Source of the DNA: Paraeggerthella hominis
GTDB taxonomy: Bacteria; Actinomycetota; Coriobacteriia; Coriobacteriales; Eggerthellaceae
Length of the DNA stretch: 64,000 bases
Direction of reading: 5' to 3'
NCBI RefSeq assembly: GCF_021044775.1
Contig: NZ_JAJNOQ010000002.1
Location: 62,001-126,000 of the forward strand
Every line of letters begins with the position of its first letter. Position 1 is the first letter of the stretch. Below the pieces are notes generated by a model, which was not told where the DNA came from, made no database searches, and worked only from the letters and a program-made list of their open reading frames with translations. Below are positions 8,387-16,747 of the stretch, piece by piece. The position numbers and the translations under genes were made by a program.

Positions 8387-8424
8387 ATCTTAACAAATTG
8401 CATTATGTAATGCAATTTGTTAAG
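8387..8424 (-). promoter_or_regulatory. Toxin-antitoxin promoter with perfect operator palindrome
   Basis: Left arm 8389-8405 (CTTAACAAATTGCATTA) and right arm 8408-8424 are perfect reverse complements of 17 bp separated by only TG. On the minus strand a -35 TTGCAT (8415-8410) and a -10 TAAGAT (8392-8387) are 17 bp apart, so the palindrome covers the whole spacer and the -35. This is the classic design of an autorepressed toxin-antitoxin promoter. Confidence 0.85.
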
Positions 8425-8488
8425 ACATAATGCCTTGCTTGATGCAGGAAACAAGCGGAGTAACGAATCTTTGGCTTCCCGCGAGCCC

Positions 8489-9205
8489 TTAACCCTCCAC
8501 TCGATCAGCCATCTTGTAACCCACGCGCTGAACCGTTAGCAGGTACCGTGGCTCGGAAGGGTTCTCTTCGATCTTCTCGCGAATCTTGCGCACGAACACC
8601 GTTATGTTGTTGGTCGGTTTGCAGTTGGCATCGGACTCGCCCCAGATGTACTCCTGAATTTGGCTGCGCGTGAACACCTTGCCCGGGTGCGCCGCCAAAA
8701 ACGCCACGATCTCGAACTCCTTCGTGGTCAGTTGCACCGGCTTTCCCTTGATGCGCACCTGGTACTCTCCAAAATGCACTTCAAGATCGCCAATCTGAGC
8801 AACCCCCTCCCGATTTCTCGAGCGCGCAAAATCTATCGTGTCCTTATGACGGCGGATGTTCGCCTCGATGCGCAGCAGCAACTCCATGGCATCGAACGGC
8901 TTGGTCACATAATCGTCCCCACCCGACCGAAAGCCGATGCTCTTGTCGACAATATCGCATTTCGCAGAAAGGAAAATGACCGGAATGCGGCGGCCTTCTT
9001 CGCGGATGCGCGCACACAAATCGAACCCGTTCGTTCCCGGCAGCATCACGTCGAGCAACAGTAGGTCGGGCTTTTCATGCAGAAGCATCTCCATGCCCGA
9101 TTCGGCGTCTTTCGCGCCACAAAATGCGTACCCGTTCGACGTTAGAAGCTGCTCGATCGCCTGTCGCAAATTATCCTCATCGTCGATGAGCATCACCTTA
9201 TACAT
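8489..9205 (-). CDS. OmpR/PhoB-family response regulator
   Basis: 238 residues. Receiver domain 1-120 with acidic pair D8/D9, phospho-acceptor D52 in LLLLDVMLPG and lysine in YVTKPF near 102. The C-terminal winged helix (about 140-235) contains LTTKEFEIVAFLAAHPGKVF and the recognition-helix region NNITVFVRKIREKIE. It would bind DNA as a dimer once phosphorylated by the kinase encoded directly upstream; the two genes overlap by 8 bp. Target genes are unknown, but the kinase's haem motif suggests redox or respiratory control. Confidence 0.93.
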   Translation of the reverse strand: MYKVMLIDDEDNLRQAIEQLLTSNGYAFCGAKDAESGMEMLLHEKPDLLLLDVMLPGTNGFDLCARIREEGRRIPVIFLSAKCDIVDKSIGFRSGGDDYVTKPFDAMELLLRIEANIRRHKDTIDFARSRNREGVAQIGDLEVHFGEYQVRIKGKPVQLTTKEFEIVAFLAAHPGKVFTRSQIQEYIWGESDANCKPTNNITVFVRKIREKIEENPSEPRYLLTVQRVGYKMADRVEG

Positions 9206-10874
9206 CGTCTTCCCCCACTATCAGCCTCTTCGGCACCGTAATAACGAAAGCGCTGCCCTTCCCCACTTCGCTCTCCACCGAAATGGCGAACCCTTGCACG
9301 TCAGCGTATTCGCGCACAAGGGCAAGGCCCAGGCCGCTGCCATTGTACTTTCGCGTCGACGTGCTATCCACCTGGAAGAATCGCTCGAAAATGCGCTCCT
9401 GGTCCTCGGGCGCAATGCCTATGCCGGTATCGACCATCGACAGCGTTACCACCTGACGATTCTCGTCGTATGCCACCCTCAACTCCACTGACCCGCCGTC
9501 GGGCGTGAACTTGATGGCGTTGCTGGCCAGGTTTTCAAGCATACGCAACGTCTTCTCGTAATCGCCGTTCACCAGGGGCACGTCCGAAGCAACCCTCGTG
9601 CGGAACGAAACCTCGTACTTGCGCGCGAGCGGAGCCATGGTGCCCTTGACCGACGCCGCCACGTCGCCCAAATCCATCGGCTCGCATGTAGACTTGATGC
9701 TGCCCGCGTCGGATCGTGCGATGTCCAGCATGTTGTTGATCATGTTGAGCAAGATCTGGCTGTTCTTCTCGATTTCCTCCCAAGACCGCCGATCGCTTTC
9801 ACGCCCCGGATCGCACGTTTCGCGCGAAATCTGCGCGAACGTAATGATAGACGTCAACGGAGTGCGCAGCTCGTGGTTCACCATGGACAAAAGATCGGAC
9901 TTGAAACGAGTCTCCTGCTCAAGGCTTTCGTTCAGCTTTTCCAACTTGTCGCGCTGATGCTCGAGCAGCGCATTGGCTTCCTGCAAATCAATCGTGCGAG
10001 CCTCAACCTGCGACTCCAAGTGCTCGTACATATCGCGCAGATCGCCCGCCATGTCGTTGAACCCGCCAACAAGCTGCTGCACCTCTTTCGCCGCATGCCC
10101 GCCGCCCAGTTCTGCATCCATACGGCCGCGCTTCAGCTTTCCGAACGCCGCATGCAACCCCCCTATCGGGCGCAGCACGAAGAAGGTTGTCACCACGTAG
10201 ATCACCGCGCCAATGAACACGGTGATCCCCAGGAAGAACACGACGTCGCGAATCACGTTGTCGCGCAGCGTTTGCTGTTGCTGATCGATGGGAATGACAA
10301 TGCTGATAGCGCCCCCAACGGAATCGAGCGTCCATCCTTCTTTTTCCTTGCCGGTAACGTCAAGCTCGCCCGCCGGTTCGCCGTGACAGGACAGACAGCT
10401 GTTATCAACCTCAAGTGCTTGCAGGTACCGGAAACGCTCTTCCCCCTGATACTCGGCAATGCCGTAATGTTCTTTCACCGACGAGTTGGCGTTGAAGCGT
10501 TCGAGCGCTTCCGCCTCGAATTCATCGGGTATGTCCTGCTCGCTGCGCGGGTTGAAATTGGTGTAGCGAATAGCGTAGTCGCTGCCGGCCGAGAATAAGC
10601 GCCCGACGCTCTTTCCAACCAATGAGCAGTGCAAACCCTTGAATTCGTACGTCCCGTCAGAAGTGTTGTTGATCACGCTTTGCGAGTTGTCCATAAACTG
10701 CCACACGGCGTCCATTTCGCGAGCAAACGTGCGGGCCTCTTCCAGCAAAGCCGCCTCGGTCTGGCGCTGCTGCGAGTAGAAATCGAACACGGCAAACGCA
10801 AGAAACGACACGCCGAACACCGCCGTCAACGCAGCTAGATAAATAGTTTTCAGACTGAAAGAGTGCTTCCCCAT
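9198..10874 (-). CDS. Sensor histidine kinase with DUF3365-type haem (CxxCH) sensor domain
   Basis: 558 residues from the ATG at 10874. One membrane helix near 8-31, an extracytoplasmic domain of about 175 residues ending with CLSCH (160-164) in a context typical of the Tll0287-like/DUF3365 family, a second helix at about 210-234, HAMP, coiled coil, then HisKA with SMVNHELRTPLT (H334) and an HATPase domain with NLASNAIKFTPDGG, DTGIGIAPEDQ and GSGLGLALV. CxxCH implies covalent c-type haem outside the membrane, so the sensor may read redox state, NO, CO or oxygen. An ATG at 10913 would add 13 residues but has no ribosome site. Confidence 0.9.
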   Translation of the reverse strand: MGKHSFSLKTIYLAALTAVFGVSFLAFAVFDFYSQQRQTEAALLEEARTFAREMDAVWQFMDNSQSVINNTSDGTYEFKGLHCSLVGKSVGRLFSAGSDYAIRYTNFNPRSEQDIPDEFEAEALERFNANSSVKEHYGIAEYQGEERFRYLQALEVDNSCLSCHGEPAGELDVTGKEKEGWTLDSVGGAISIVIPIDQQQQTLRDNVIRDVVFFLGITVFIGAVIYVVTTFFVLRPIGGLHAAFGKLKRGRMDAELGGGHAAKEVQQLVGGFNDMAGDLRDMYEHLESQVEARTIDLQEANALLEHQRDKLEKLNESLEQETRFKSDLLSMVNHELRTPLTSIITFAQISRETCDPGRESDRRSWEEIEKNSQILLNMINNMLDIARSDAGSIKSTCEPMDLGDVAASVKGTMAPLARKYEVSFRTRVASDVPLVNGDYEKTLRMLENLASNAIKFTPDGGSVELRVAYDENRQVVTLSMVDTGIGIAPEDQERIFERFFQVDSTSTRKYNGSGLGLALVREYADVQGFAISVESEVGKGSAFVITVPKRLIVGEDDV

Positions 10875-11071
10875 GCGCGTCCCCGCCCCCGTATTCGCAA
10901 CGCCCCCTCGCATTGCGATGTAAACCCTAGCACAAGACTAAGAGCCACGTAAAGCAGTGCGCATCGGGCGCATGGCCGAAAACGGAAGCAGGGGAACGTG
11001 CGAACGGCCCTCGCGCGATTCGCGGCGGCACCGCAATCGAACAGCCCCGTACGTTCGTCGACATCAGCGAT

Positions 11072-11415
11072 AAGCAGGCGATTCCTCGGTGACGTGCCGG
11101 CGCGCTGCCCGCTTGCCGCCGCTTGCCGCCGCCGCAGGGGAAGCATGCGCACGAAAAACCGCCTTCGCTGGCAGGTTTTGACGGTTTGAGGTCGTCATGT
11201 TGAGCGCTCTCTTCGCCATGGCGCTGCCCGCGTTTAGTTTTGCCTGGTCACAGCTTTGGAGTGTCGCATCGCGCTTTCGAGGGCGCTCGTCCGGCCAAGC
11301 AAAACGACCCCTAAACGTGAAAACCTGCCAGCGAAGGCGGTTTTTCGTGCGCGGATGCGCCAGCGGCGGGCCGCCGGTGCAGCCGGCCCAGGCGCGACCC
11401 CCCGTCGGCGGCTCG
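11072..11415 (+). repeat. Segment shared with 2359-2704 (copy B)
   Basis: About 344 bp, closely similar to the copy at 2359-2704 with the same edges (AAGCAGGCGATTCC on the left, GGCTCG on the right). Most differences are single substitutions, implying a rather recent duplication of the element with its flanks. It lies between the minus-strand histidine kinase start and the rsgA stop. Confidence 0.75.
11147..11352 (+). mobile_element. 206-bp inverted-repeat element, copy B (best preserved)
   Basis: The terminal 33 bp of both ends are perfect reverse complements (GCGCACGAAAAACCGCC at the outer edge, then TTCGCTGGCAGGTTTT), and similarity continues to 45 of 49 positions. Within each arm AAAACC-GCC pairs with GGC-A-GGTTTT, so each end can form its own terminator-like hairpin. 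The core keeps TTTTGCCTGGTCA and a CGCGCTTTCGAGGGCGC hairpin. There is no coding potential. Confidence 0.75.
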
Positions 11416-11491
11416 TCGGCGCATCCGACCCTCACGTGCAACCCCTCCAGCGGCCACCGGCGCAGTCAACCCGCAGACGCGGCACTCGACG

Positions 11492-12484
11492 CTACCGCTT
11501 CCTGCGCGCGCGTCCCTTTCCGCCCTTGCGATCGGATGCCTTCTCGCCGCGCATGCGACGAGCCTCCTCGCGACGTTCGCGCAGGTCAGCGGTTTCCTGC
11601 TTGAGCACTCGATAGGACGCGAACCGCTCCTTGCTGATCTCGCCAGCCTCCACCGCAGCACGCACGGCGCACCCAGGCTCGTCAACATGGCGGCAATCGC
11701 GGAATCGGCAGCCCTCGGCAATCTCTTCCACGTCCGAGAACGCGGCGCCGATGCCCGCATCGGCCTCCCACAAGCCCAGGCCGCGCACGCCGGGCATGTC
11801 CACCATGAACCCGCCGCCGGGAATGGGGACCATCTCGCGACTCACCGTGGTATGACGGCCCTTCCCGTCGTCGCGCACGGGCGTCGTTTCTTGAATATCG
11901 CTTCCCACCAGCATGTTCACCAGACTCGACTTCCCCACGCCGCTCTTTCCCAGCAGCACGGCAGTCGTATTTCGGGGCACCAGATCACGCACGGCCTCCA
12001 CACTGACGGGATCGTTTTCGGAAACCACCAGCGTCTGCACGTCGGGACCCACCAGCGCGCGCACGCGATCGCGCACCTCGGCCACATGCGCTTCGTCCTC
12101 GGCAAGATCCGCCTTAGTCAGCACAACGGTCACCAAGGCACCCGTTTCGTAAGCCAGCACCAGCTCGCGCTCAAGCCGACGAGCGTTCACGTCGGCAAGG
12201 GGCTGCGCCACGAACACGCGGTCGAAGTTCGCGGCAAGCACCTGCGGAAGCGCCCGTTCGGTCGGATCTTTGCGCACGAACGCGCGCGTGCGCGGAAGAA
12301 TACTGGCTATGATGCCCTTGTCATGCCCCTCCGGCACGTCCACTTCAACGAAATCGCCGATCACGGCGCGCACTTCCTCGCCCTTGACCAGCGCCGTTGC
12401 ATGTTCGCATCGCACAAGCGTCCCATCGTCGCATCGCACAAGCGGATATCCACGATCAAGCTTGACTACCTGGGCCCTTTGCAA
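11492..12484 (-). CDS. rsgA: Ribosome small-subunit-dependent GTPase A (RsgA/YjeQ)
   Basis: 330 residues: N-terminal OB-fold (about 1-75), circularly permuted GTPase with G4 TKAD (about 125), then G1 GKSGVGKSSL (about 181-190), G2 at GKGRHTT and G3 DMPGVRG, then a zinc-binding C-terminal segment with CRFRDC, H and C in RHVDEPGC, and a very basic tail (RKGGKGRARRKR). RsgA checks 30S subunit maturation and removes assembly factors such as RbfA. The permuted G4-G1-G3 order and zinc motif are diagnostic. It lies 53 bp downstream of a terminator-like sequence that closes the trkH operon. Confidence 0.95.
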   Translation of the reverse strand: MQRAQVVKLDRGYPLVRCDDGTLVRCEHATALVKGEEVRAVIGDFVEVDVPEGHDKGIIASILPRTRAFVRKDPTERALPQVLAANFDRVFVAQPLADVNARRLERELVLAYETGALVTVVLTKADLAEDEAHVAEVRDRVRALVGPDVQTLVVSENDPVSVEAVRDLVPRNTTAVLLGKSGVGKSSLVNMLVGSDIQETTPVRDDGKGRHTTVSREMVPIPGGGFMVDMPGVRGLGLWEADAGIGAAFSDVEEIAEGCRFRDCRHVDEPGCAVRAAVEAGEISKERFASYRVLKQETADLRERREEARRMRGEKASDRKGGKGRARRKR

Positions 12485-12528
12485 GCGTCCTCCTCTGCTC
12501 CAATCGGCACAACCGCACCCTCACCATC

Positions 12529-12552
12529 AAAAAAGCGCTAGCGCTGGCGCTC
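12529..12552 (-). terminator. Terminator overlapping the stop codon of the OB-fold-like gene
   Basis: On the minus strand GC-rich self-complementary AGCGCCAGCGCTAGCGCT runs straight into TTTTTT (12534-12529). The TAG stop codon of the gene ending at 12538 is inside the stem. Confidence 0.6.
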
Positions 12553-13152
12553 CCTCAACCAATAGAATACGCCCGTCATGGCAAGGCCGATGGCCACGGC
12601 CACGATACCGGGGACGAACGTTCCGAACACGAACGGATCCTGCTTTCGCTCGCCGGGCTCGATAACGGTCACAACTTCGGCATGCAAGTCCGACAGACCC
12701 TCGTGCTCCGGGCACACCAGGTGAAACGTTCCTCGCACCTGCACGATGGAGCCTTTTCTGTCGTACGCGCCGAACGTGTCTATTTTCGCCGCCGCCTCGC
12801 TCGACATGTACACCGTAATGGTTGCCGAATCGCCCGGCGACGAAAGCGTGATCCAGCGATGCCTTCCATCCAAGCCCTCTTTGATGCTATCGCCAATGGC
12901 CTCGCCCGTTACTTGCACGGTTTGGTTATCGTAATACGCGTCGGCCTCGCTCAAGTCGGCAATGGACGTATCGTAGATGAACGAGCTATCGGGAAGCTGC
13001 TGCGGATTCACCGCATTCCCGCCTTCGGCCTCTTCGGCATACGCCGTTGCAGCGGCACCGCTCGACGCAAAGCTCCCGATCAGAATGCACGCCATCAAGA
13101 CCGCCGCCATCGTCCACCACGTTCTTTTCCTGTTGCACCACGGCACGTTCAC
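12538..13152 (-). CDS. Exported OB-fold-like membrane protein (CcmE/NfeD-like), function unknown
   Basis: 204 residues. Signal-anchor-like helix at about 12-38 (WWTMAAVLMACILIGSF) with Ala-rich cleavage region, an extracytoplasmic beta-rich domain in which NQTVQVTGEAIGD and KGSIVQVRGTFHLVCP look like strands of an OB-fold, then a C-terminal membrane helix near 175-197 and a basic RERQR tail. GTG start overlaps the trkH stop (GTGA), so translation is coupled to that potassium transporter. OB-folds of this shape occur in CcmE-like proteins but no haem-binding His-x4-Tyr motif is evident. Function is unknown; an accessory role for TrkH is only a guess from coupling. Confidence 0.6.
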   Translation of the reverse strand: MNVPWCNRKRTWWTMAAVLMACILIGSFASSGAAATAYAEEAEGGNAVNPQQLPDSSFIYDTSIADLSEADAYYDNQTVQVTGEAIGDSIKEGLDGRHRWITLSSPGDSATITVYMSSEAAAKIDTFGAYDRKGSIVQVRGTFHLVCPEHEGLSDLHAEVVTVIEPGERKQDPFVFGTFVPGIVAVAIGLAMTGVFYWLRERQR

Positions 13153-14669
13153 GACCGATGCACCAACCTTCGGGGATCAAGCGACACGACAATTTCAACG
13201 ATAAGCGCCAGAAGCGTCACGAACTCAAGACGGCCGGCCCACATTTGAAGGATGTAGAACAGCTCGAGGGTGACCGGCATACCCGGAGCCGCAAGCCCCG
13301 AAGAAATGCCGCCGTTGCTGGCCATAGCCACCGATTCGAAAATAGCCTGCGTCGCGTCGTAACCATGGGCAATGCCCACCAGCGAGCCAATCGCATACGT
13401 GACCACGTACAGCACGAACACCGTCATAGCCTCTTTCACCACTTCGGGCGAGAGAATGCGGCGACCAACGTGATTGTAGTCAACCACCACGCGCGCGGAG
13501 TCGGGCGCAAGTGCTTCCTTGATAGTTGCCACCAACGATTTCATGATAACGCCCATGCGGCTGAACTTGAAACCGCCCGAAGTGGACCCGCCGCTGCCTC
13601 CGACGGCCATCAGAATGGCCACCACCAAAAACGCGCCCGACGAAAGGGCCGTGGTCAGCTGATTTGTAGTGACGTTCTGAAATCCCGTAGTCGAGAAGGC
13701 CGAGATCACCGTGAACAAGCCGCGCCGCAGCATGGCCGGCAGGTTGGAAAACTCGGCGCTCGCGCTCAACGAAGCTGCAAAAACACAGGTCATGACCGCA
13801 ATCCACAAAACCATCGTGCGAATTTCCAAGTCTTTGAAGAACACTTCGACATGGCCCTTCCACACCTCGGAATGAAGCACGAAGTTGATGGATCCCAGCA
13901 GCATAAGCAGCATGAGCACCAGCTCGATGGGCAGGGAATGATAGTACATAACGCTTTGGCTCATGGGCGCGAATCCGCCGGTCATAAAGCCGGAAATCGA
14001 CAGCCACAGCGACTGCAAAAGCGCGCGCGACGGCTCCATCCCTATGAACAGGCACATGCCCGTCAAGATAACCGTTGCAATGAGGATGATGCCGACGGCG
14101 ATCTTCGCAATGAACTGCGTGGTTTGGACCACGTTGGGAACCACGTGCTCGCTTCGGCCCTCGGACATATACAGGCTGGCACCCGCGCGCTTGCCGAACA
14201 GGCCGAACGACAACGCCACAACGATGAGTCCCAAGCCTCCGATCAGGTGCATCATGAAGCGCCACATGTTGTCGGCGTTCGACAGGTGATCCAGATCGGT
14301 GATGATGCTTGCGCCGGTGGTGGTAATGCCCGACACGCCGTCGAACAACGCGTCAAGGTACGTTTCGTAGTGGCCCGACAGGTGGAGGGGAATCGTGGCA
14401 ACCATAGCCAGCACGATCCAAGCCAGACCGGTGACAACAAGGGCTTGCTGGCGGTTGAGCCGTCCGGGCTCTATGCGCAAAAAGCGCAGGCCAGACCCTA
14501 TGATAAGAGAAACGCCAATGGTCAGCAGATAGTTGGCCGCAGGAATCCATTCCTGAAACGCAAGAGCCGTCGCAAACGGCACCAGCAGCGCCAAGGACGA
14601 GAACAGCACGAGCACGCCCAGGTAGTGGCCGATGACCCGGACATCGTATAAGGTGAACCGCTGCCACAT
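13149..14669 (-). CDS. trkH: TrkH-family potassium uptake protein
   Basis: 506-residue multispan membrane protein. Four pore-loop signatures of the TrkH/KtrB superfamily are visible, including GVSGITTTGASI (about 95), SISGFMTGGFAP (about 230), SAFSTTGFQN and SMASNGGISSG-type sequence near 440. The membrane subunit moves K+ across the cytoplasmic membrane and usually needs the cytosolic regulator TrkA/KtrA, which is not in this window. It is preceded by a gene for a 45-residue membrane peptide and coupled to the following gene by a 4-bp overlap. Confidence 0.9.
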   Translation of the reverse strand: MWQRFTLYDVRVIGHYLGVLVLFSSLALLVPFATALAFQEWIPAANYLLTIGVSLIIGSGLRFLRIEPGRLNRQQALVVTGLAWIVLAMVATIPLHLSGHYETYLDALFDGVSGITTTGASIITDLDHLSNADNMWRFMMHLIGGLGLIVVALSFGLFGKRAGASLYMSEGRSEHVVPNVVQTTQFIAKIAVGIILIATVILTGMCLFIGMEPSRALLQSLWLSISGFMTGGFAPMSQSVMYYHSLPIELVLMLLMLLGSINFVLHSEVWKGHVEVFFKDLEIRTMVLWIAVMTCVFAASLSASAEFSNLPAMLRRGLFTVISAFSTTGFQNVTTNQLTTALSSGAFLVVAILMAVGGSGGSTSGGFKFSRMGVIMKSLVATIKEALAPDSARVVVDYNHVGRRILSPEVVKEAMTVFVLYVVTYAIGSLVGIAHGYDATQAIFESVAMASNGGISSGLAAPGMPVTLELFYILQMWAGRLEFVTLLALIVEIVVSLDPRRLVHRS

Positions 14670-14724
14670 GGTGCGCTCTAACCTCGCTTTATTCCGCAGA
14701 CGCGCGGTGTTATCTCGAAGCCGA

Positions 14725-14862
14725 TCAATCCAGCACGACCCTTACGACAATGATAAGCGTCCACAGCGCAAGCAAAAAGCAAAGCAACGCCAACATCACA
14801 ACGCCGAACCCCAGGGCTGGCGTCTCGATAGCTTGGCGGATGTCCTGTTTTCTTTTGCGCAT
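14725..14862 (-). CDS. 45-residue single-span membrane peptide upstream of trkH
   Basis: The minus-strand frame from ATG at 14862 to TGA at 14725 encodes MRKRKQDIRQ, then a helix ALGFGVVMLALLCFLLALW continuing with TLIIVVRVVLD. A basic cytosolic head and one membrane helix follow the positive-inside rule. No clear Shine-Dalgarno site; a TAGAAT hexamer sits 6 bp before the ATG, which could make the message leaderless. It precedes trkH by 55 bp on the same strand. Small membrane subunits such as KdpF show precedent for such peptides in potassium systems, but no homology is claimed. Confidence 0.5.
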   Translation of the reverse strand: MRKRKQDIRQAIETPALGFGVVMLALLCFLLALWTLIIVVRVVLD

Positions 14863-14869
14863 GCAGGTA

Positions 14870-15148
14870 TTCTAGTACAAATATGCGCAACACGACACGC
14901 CAGCTCGGCAACAGCGCACAACCCAGAAAAGACGCCGAAGCGCCAGCTTTGCATATTCGCAGCCCGTTCGCAAGGGCGTTCAGCAAAGAAATCGACACCT
15001 AATCGTTAAACTTTTCACCTGCGGGGCTTGCGCAAGGGGTGTCAAGGTATAATTTCCGAATCTTTTAATCGCCCGCACAAATTTACAACCATTCGTGCGG
15101 ACATGGGGTTTCCCGTCGCAAAAGCGCGCGGGACGGAAAGGAACAGTA
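14870..15148 (+). promoter_or_regulatory. Upstream region and leader of the cytosine-permease-like gene
   Basis: A perfect -10 hexamer TATAAT lies at 15048-15053. The leader of about 90 nt contains CCGCAC/GTGCGG arms around 15072-15100 that can form a hairpin, then GGAAAGGAACAGTA before the ATG at 15149. No known riboswitch consensus was recognised. Confidence 0.45.
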
Positions 15149-16495
15149 ATGGCAACGGAAGAAGACATCGACTACTCGTTGTCGCGCGTTCCTGACGAAG
15201 CGAAACAGCCGTTTTGGCGGATTCTCTTCATCAGGATCGGCGCGATCTGCTGCGTGTCGCAGCTCATGTTGGGAGCCGCACTCGGCTTCGGCTTGACCTT
15301 TTGGGACGCGTTCCTGGCAACCATGCTGGGATCGGTGCTGCTGCAGGTAGTCAGCTGGGCGCTTGGCACCGCCGCTGCCCACGAGGGCTTGTCCACCAGC
15401 TTGCTTTCGCGCTGGGCGGGCTTCGGCAAGGGCGGCTCTGCCCTGTTCGGCGGCGTTGTGGCCATCTCGATGGTCGGCTGGTTCGGCGTGCAGAACTCCG
15501 TGTTCGGCGAAGGCATGGCCAGCATCGTCACGCTGACCGACTTCCTGGGCGGCATGGAGTACCCGATTTGGGCCATCGTCACCGGCCTGGGCATCACGCT
15601 CCTGGTCGTGTTCGGCATCAAGGCCATCGCGAACTTCGCGGCTATATTCGTGCCCTTGTTCGTGATCGTGGTCATTGTGGCCGCAGCCATCATCCTGCAG
15701 AACCACTCGCTCACCGAGCTTCTGACCACCGCGCCTCCGGGACCGGCCCTTACCCTGGGCGCCGCCACCACCATGGTTGCGGGCGGCTTCATTGCAGGCG
15801 CCATCTGCACCCCCGACTACGCGCGCTTCCTGAAGAACGGCAACCAGGTGTTCTGGATGACGCTCATCGGCACGTTCGTGGGCGAACTGGGCATGAACCT
15901 TCTGGCCGTTCTGCTGGCGCACGCCATGGGAACCGAGAACGTCGTCGACATCATGATGGGCACCTCGGGCATCATCGGCGTCATCATCGTTGTGGCCTCT
16001 ACGGTCAAGCTCAACGACATCAACCTGTACTCGTCCAGCTTGGGCCTGGCCACCATGCTGAACGCCCTGTTCAACAAGAAGCTCAGCCGCAACGCGCTGG
16101 TATGGATGCTGGGCATCGTGGGCACCGCGCTGTCGGTTATCGGCATCATCAACTACTTCACCGACTTCCTGGTGCTGCTGGGCGTGGCTATTCCGCCCGT
16201 CGCCGGCATCATGGTCATCGACTACTTCGTGCTGCGCCGCAGCCGCAAGACGCTCGACGAGTCGCGCGCCAAGGGCCAGCTGCCCGCGAAGGTCGAGAAC
16301 TGGAACCCCATCGCAATCGTGTGCTGGATCGCCGGCTTCGCCGTGGGCGAAGTCACCAGCATCATGGCAATCGGCATTCCGGGCCTGAACTCGCTTGTTC
16401 TGGCCGGTGTGCTGTACTGGGCCATCATGAAGGCTTACGCCAGCATCAAGAAGCAGGACGTGATCACGTTCGCGGAAACGGATCAGGTCCTGTAA
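15149..16495 (+). CDS. Cytosine permease-like transporter (NCS1 family)
   Basis: 448 residues with about 12 membrane helices. The segments WGLG-type first helix (QLMLGAALGFGLTFWDAF), GWFGVQNSVFGEG (about 108-120), CTPDYARFLKN (about 210) and INLYSSSLGLATML correspond to conserved regions of CodB-like NCS1 nucleobase-cation symporters, which import cytosine or related bases. ATG at 15149 is preceded by GGAAAGGAAC; an upstream ATG at 15095 lacks one. It is a single-gene unit closed by a strong terminator at 16522-16559. Specificity beyond the family cannot be judged. Confidence 0.85.
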   Translation: MATEEDIDYSLSRVPDEAKQPFWRILFIRIGAICCVSQLMLGAALGFGLTFWDAFLATMLGSVLLQVVSWALGTAAAHEGLSTSLLSRWAGFGKGGSALFGGVVAISMVGWFGVQNSVFGEGMASIVTLTDFLGGMEYPIWAIVTGLGITLLVVFGIKAIANFAAIFVPLFVIVVIVAAAIILQNHSLTELLTTAPPGPALTLGAATTMVAGGFIAGAICTPDYARFLKNGNQVFWMTLIGTFVGELGMNLLAVLLAHAMGTENVVDIMMGTSGIIGVIIVVASTVKLNDINLYSSSLGLATMLNALFNKKLSRNALVWMLGIVGTALSVIGIINYFTDFLVLLGVAIPPVAGIMVIDYFVLRRSRKTLDESRAKGQLPAKVENWNPIAIVCWIAGFAVGEVTSIMAIGIPGLNSLVLAGVLYWAIMKAYASIKKQDVITFAETDQVL

Positions 16496-16521
16496 GCGAA
16501 GAGCATAGCTCCTTGCAGGTG

Positions 16522-16559
16522 AAAGCCCCGCTCGCGCGCACTGCGCCGGCGGGGCTTTT
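16522..16559 (+). terminator. Intrinsic terminator after the permease gene
   Basis: AAAGCCCCGC pairs with GCGGGGCTTT, ending in a short T tract (GGGGCTTTTC). It follows the stop codon at 16495 by 26 bp. Confidence 0.85.
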
Positions 16560-16605
16560 CGTTTGTGCGCAAATCAGCCTGCTTGCGCGAGTCAGCCTGG
16601 AAGCA

Positions 16606-16663
16606 CATTGTCGCCCGAAACGTACGTTTTTCGGGCTGAAAACGTACGTTTCGGGCGACAATG
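16606..16663. repeat. CGTACG palindrome, copy 1
   Basis: Perfect 25-bp arms at 16606-16630 and 16639-16663 around an 8-nt loop; the arm reads CATTGTCGCCCGAAACGTAC then GTTTT. It sits between convergent genes just beyond a normal terminator. A relative with the shared core CGCCCGAAACGTACG lies at 34036-34095. Confidence 0.8.
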
Positions 16664-16747
16664 CAGGCGGCGCTAGCTCTCGGCGCAATGGGAAACGCCG
16701 ACGATAGCGGCAGGCCCAGCGAAAGCGCAGTTCAACCAGACTTCCCC

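Larger units (their letters stand above)
10875..11491. other. Intergenic region containing repeat copy B
   Basis: No gene is supported. Positions 11072-11415 are the second copy of the duplicated segment with the 206-bp element; 10914-11071 and 11416-11491 show nothing recognisable beyond high GC. Open frames on both strands across the inverted repeat are artefacts of its symmetry. Confidence 0.6.

Noticed and set aside
13047..14651. 534-residue plus-strand open frame opposite trkH
   Set aside because: It mirrors a clear trkH gene; composition rich in Arg, His and Gln, no ribosome site, typical shadow frame of GC-rich DNA.
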